A DNA stretch of 64,000 bases from Holophagaceae bacterium (GTDB lineage: Bacteria; Acidobacteriota; Holophagae; Holophagales; Holophagaceae), in assembly GCA_016720465.1 (NCBI GenBank), contig JADKKO010000004.1, positions 1,736,001-1,800,000 on the forward strand. Reading direction: 5' to 3'. The translations under genes were made by a program, and so were the position numbers. How positions within the stretch are numbered: position 1 is the first letter of the stretch; the number at the start of each line of letters is the position of its first letter. Below are positions 62,523-64,000 of the stretch, one piece after another. Under the pieces are notes generated by a model. That model did not search any database. It saw only the letters and a list, made by a program, of their open reading frames with translations, and was not told the origin of the DNA.

Positions 62523-64000
62523 TCAGAGCGAGGCCCAATCCGTCGGTTCCGCGGCAGCAGCACCATAGTTGGTTTCGATCTGCGCGAGCTGCAGCTTGCC
62601 GCTGGCGTCGTCGTTCACGGCGTGCCACTTGGTGTAGGAGTCGATGACCCAGATGCCGCTTTCGCGGGTGCCGTTGCCGCTCCAGCCGTTGCCGCCGAAG
62701 GGCATGTGGGCCTCGGCGCCTGATGTGGTGTTGTTGATGGAGCTCATGCCCGCCTTGATCTCGCGCTTGAAGCGCTCCACCCAGTGGCGGTTCTCGGTGT
62801 AGAGCGAGCTGGACAGGCCGTAGGGCGTGCCGTTGGCGTAGTCCATGGCCTGGTCGAAGTCCTTCACCGTGGAGATGTTGACCGTGGGTCCAAAGACCTC
62901 GTTCTGGAACAACCACATATCGGCGGTGACGTCGTCCCACACGGTGGGCTGCATGTAGATGCCGTGGCTGATGTCGCCCTTCACGACCGCGGTGCGGTTG
63001 GCGTCGGTCCATTGCGCGCCGCCGCTCAAGCGCTTGGCGCCCTTGTCCTTGGCGCCCTCCGCCCAGTGCTCCTCGAAGCCCTTGGCGAAGCGCGCGTTGA
63101 TCATGGGACCGTAGGTCACTTCAGGGTGCGTGATGGGGTTGCCGATCTCCAGTTTGGCGAGCCCGTCCATGAAAGCCTGCTTGAATTCAACTGCGCAGGC
63201 CTCGTGCACGATGATGTTGGCGAGGCTGGTGCAGCGCTGGCCTGCGGTGCCGAAGGCGCCCCACAGCGCTCCGCGCACGGCGTTGTCCATGTCGCAGTCC
63301 GGCATGATGATCATGGGATTCTTCCCGCCCAGCTCCAGGCTCGGGATCATCAGATTGCGCCCGCACATTTCGCCGATGGTGCGGCCCACCTGGGTTGAGC
63401 CCGTGAAACTGAACTTCTGGTAGTAGCCCTTGTCGATGCCCGCCAGGAAATGTTTGCCGCAGCCCGCGCGGCCCTTGCCGTTCACGGTGTTCACGACGCC
63501 TTCGGGGACGCCCGCGTCCTGCATGGCTTTCAGGAAGAGGTAGGCGATGGTCGGCGCGTCGTCGCTGGGCTTCCACACCACGGTGTTGCCGCAGAGGATC
63601 GCGGGGATGATCTTCCAGGAGGGCACGGCCATGGGGAAGTTGTTGGCGGCCAGGATGCCGCACACGCCGATGGGCCGGCGGTAGGTGTAGAGCTCCTTGT
63701 GAGCCATCTCGGAGGGCACGGTCTGGCCGTACAGCCGGCGGCCTTCGGAGGTGAAAAAGGTGCAGGTGTCGATGGCCTCCTGCACTTCGCCCGCGGCTTC
63801 CCGCGGGGTCTTGCCGATCTCGCGGGTGATGACGTGGGCCAGTTTGTCCTTCTGGTCGGCGAGGATTTGGCCGATGCGCTGGATCACCGCGCCGCGGATC
63901 GGGGATGGGGTCGCGGACCAGGTCTTGAAGGCCTTCGCGGCCGCCTTGGCGGCATTTTCCACATCCTGTTCGCCGCTGTCCGGGAAGACACCCACGAGAT
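62523..64000 (-). CDS. Aldehyde dehydrogenase family protein (5' end outside window)
   Basis: At least 490 residues of an NAD(P)-dependent aldehyde dehydrogenase. The catalytic cysteine is in GTAGQRCTSLANI, the general-base glutamate in SLELGGKNPMI, and the nucleotide-binding SFTGSTQVGRTIGEM is present. The C-terminus SSINNTTSGAEAHMPFGGNGWSGNG is complete. The frame runs past the window edge, so the start is missing. The exact aldehyde is unknown; sequence style is closest to aminoadipate-semialdehyde or related ALDHs, a tentative reading. Confidence 0.92.
   Translation of the reverse strand, partial: LVGVFPDSGEQDVENAAKAAAKAFKTWSATPSPIRGAVIQRIGQILADQKDKLAHVITREIGKTPREAAGEVQEAIDTCTFFTSEGRRLYGQTVPSEMAHKELYTYRRPIGVCGILAANNFPMAVPSWKIIPAILCGNTVVWKPSDDAPTIAYLFLKAMQDAGVPEGVVNTVNGKGRAGCGKHFLAGIDKGYYQKFSFTGSTQVGRTIGEMCGRNLMIPSLELGGKNPMIIMPDCDMDNAVRGALWGAFGTAGQRCTSLANIIVHEACAVEFKQAFMDGLAKLEIGNPITHPEVTYGPMINARFAKGFEEHWAEGAKDKGAKRLSGGAQWTDANRTAVVKGDISHGIYMQPTVWDDVTADMWLFQNEVFGPTVNISTVKDFDQAMDYANGTPYGLSSSLYTENRHWVERFKREIKAGMSSINNTTSGAEAHMPFGGNGWSGNGTRESGIWVIDSYTKWHAVNDDASGKLQLAQIETNYGAAAAEPTDWASL

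Overview
The window looks like chromosome of a high-GC Gram-negative bacterium, most likely an Acidobacteriota member of the Holophagae type (Geothrix/Holophaga-like). That placement is an inference from gene content: two very large Oar-type TonB-dependent receptors with carboxypeptidase-regulatory N-terminal domains, a secreted SpoIVB-type (S55) peptidase protein, DUF4388 and TonB-C-like proteins, System II (ResB/CcsA) cytochrome c maturation and a di-heme peroxidase. No rRNA, tRNA, CRISPR array, prophage or intact insertion sequence was found.

Layout. 1-4.7 kb: the 3' part of era, yggS, a zinc-ribbon coiled-coil protein, and a CIRCE-controlled groES-groEL operon. 4.7-10.8 kb: an orphan radical SAM enzyme, a 470-bp nested fold-back element, a methyltransferase with a sensor kinase, and two toxin-antitoxin modules (PIN/antitoxin and HEPN/MNT) on either side of a YmdB-type phosphodiesterase. 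10.8-21.3 kb: two paralogous TonB-dependent receptors, then a secreted S55 protein and a secreted beta-propeller protein. 21.5-32.6 kb: crotonase, frameshifted dienelactone hydrolase and nadC, universal stress protein, a pirin pair, a VWA protein, rarA, and an operon of fused lipid-type enzymes (hydrolase-methyltransferase, PAP2-dual-specificity phosphatase, small membrane protein). 32.7-38.7 kb: an acyl-CoA dehydrogenase / APH-type phosphotransferase / SDR / SDR catabolic cluster interrupted by HicBA and by a nucleotidyltransferase two-gene module. 38.6-46.8 kb: cytochrome c biogenesis, cysteine desulfurase, a 267-bp MITE-like element, threonine aldolase, uppP. 46.9-57 kb: a NatAB-like exporter, YvcK, DUF4388 and TonB-C proteins, ferredoxin, and the ybbAP-tesA arrangement. 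57-64 kb: penicillin acylase, cytochrome c peroxidase, 3-hydroxyacyl-CoA dehydrogenase, an SRPBCC protein and a partial aldehyde dehydrogenase.

The most notable signal is a recurring architecture. In three places a decayed or shortened copy of the END of a neighbouring gene lies on the far side of an accessory insert: the yggS 3' end around an 81-bp triple repeat, the ymdB 5' end around HEPN/MNT, and the acyl-CoA dehydrogenase 3' end around HicBA. In addition there is a repeat family whose central palindrome changes sequence but keeps its pairing, a four-tier nested inverted repeat, and a MITE with perfect 23-bp terminal inverted repeats and TTA target duplications.

Two adjacent genes (22.5-24.2 kb) each lack one base in a homopolymer. 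This could be real decay or a base-calling artefact. Starts were chosen by Shine-Dalgarno match and family N-terminus where possible. Database-level identities were not checked.
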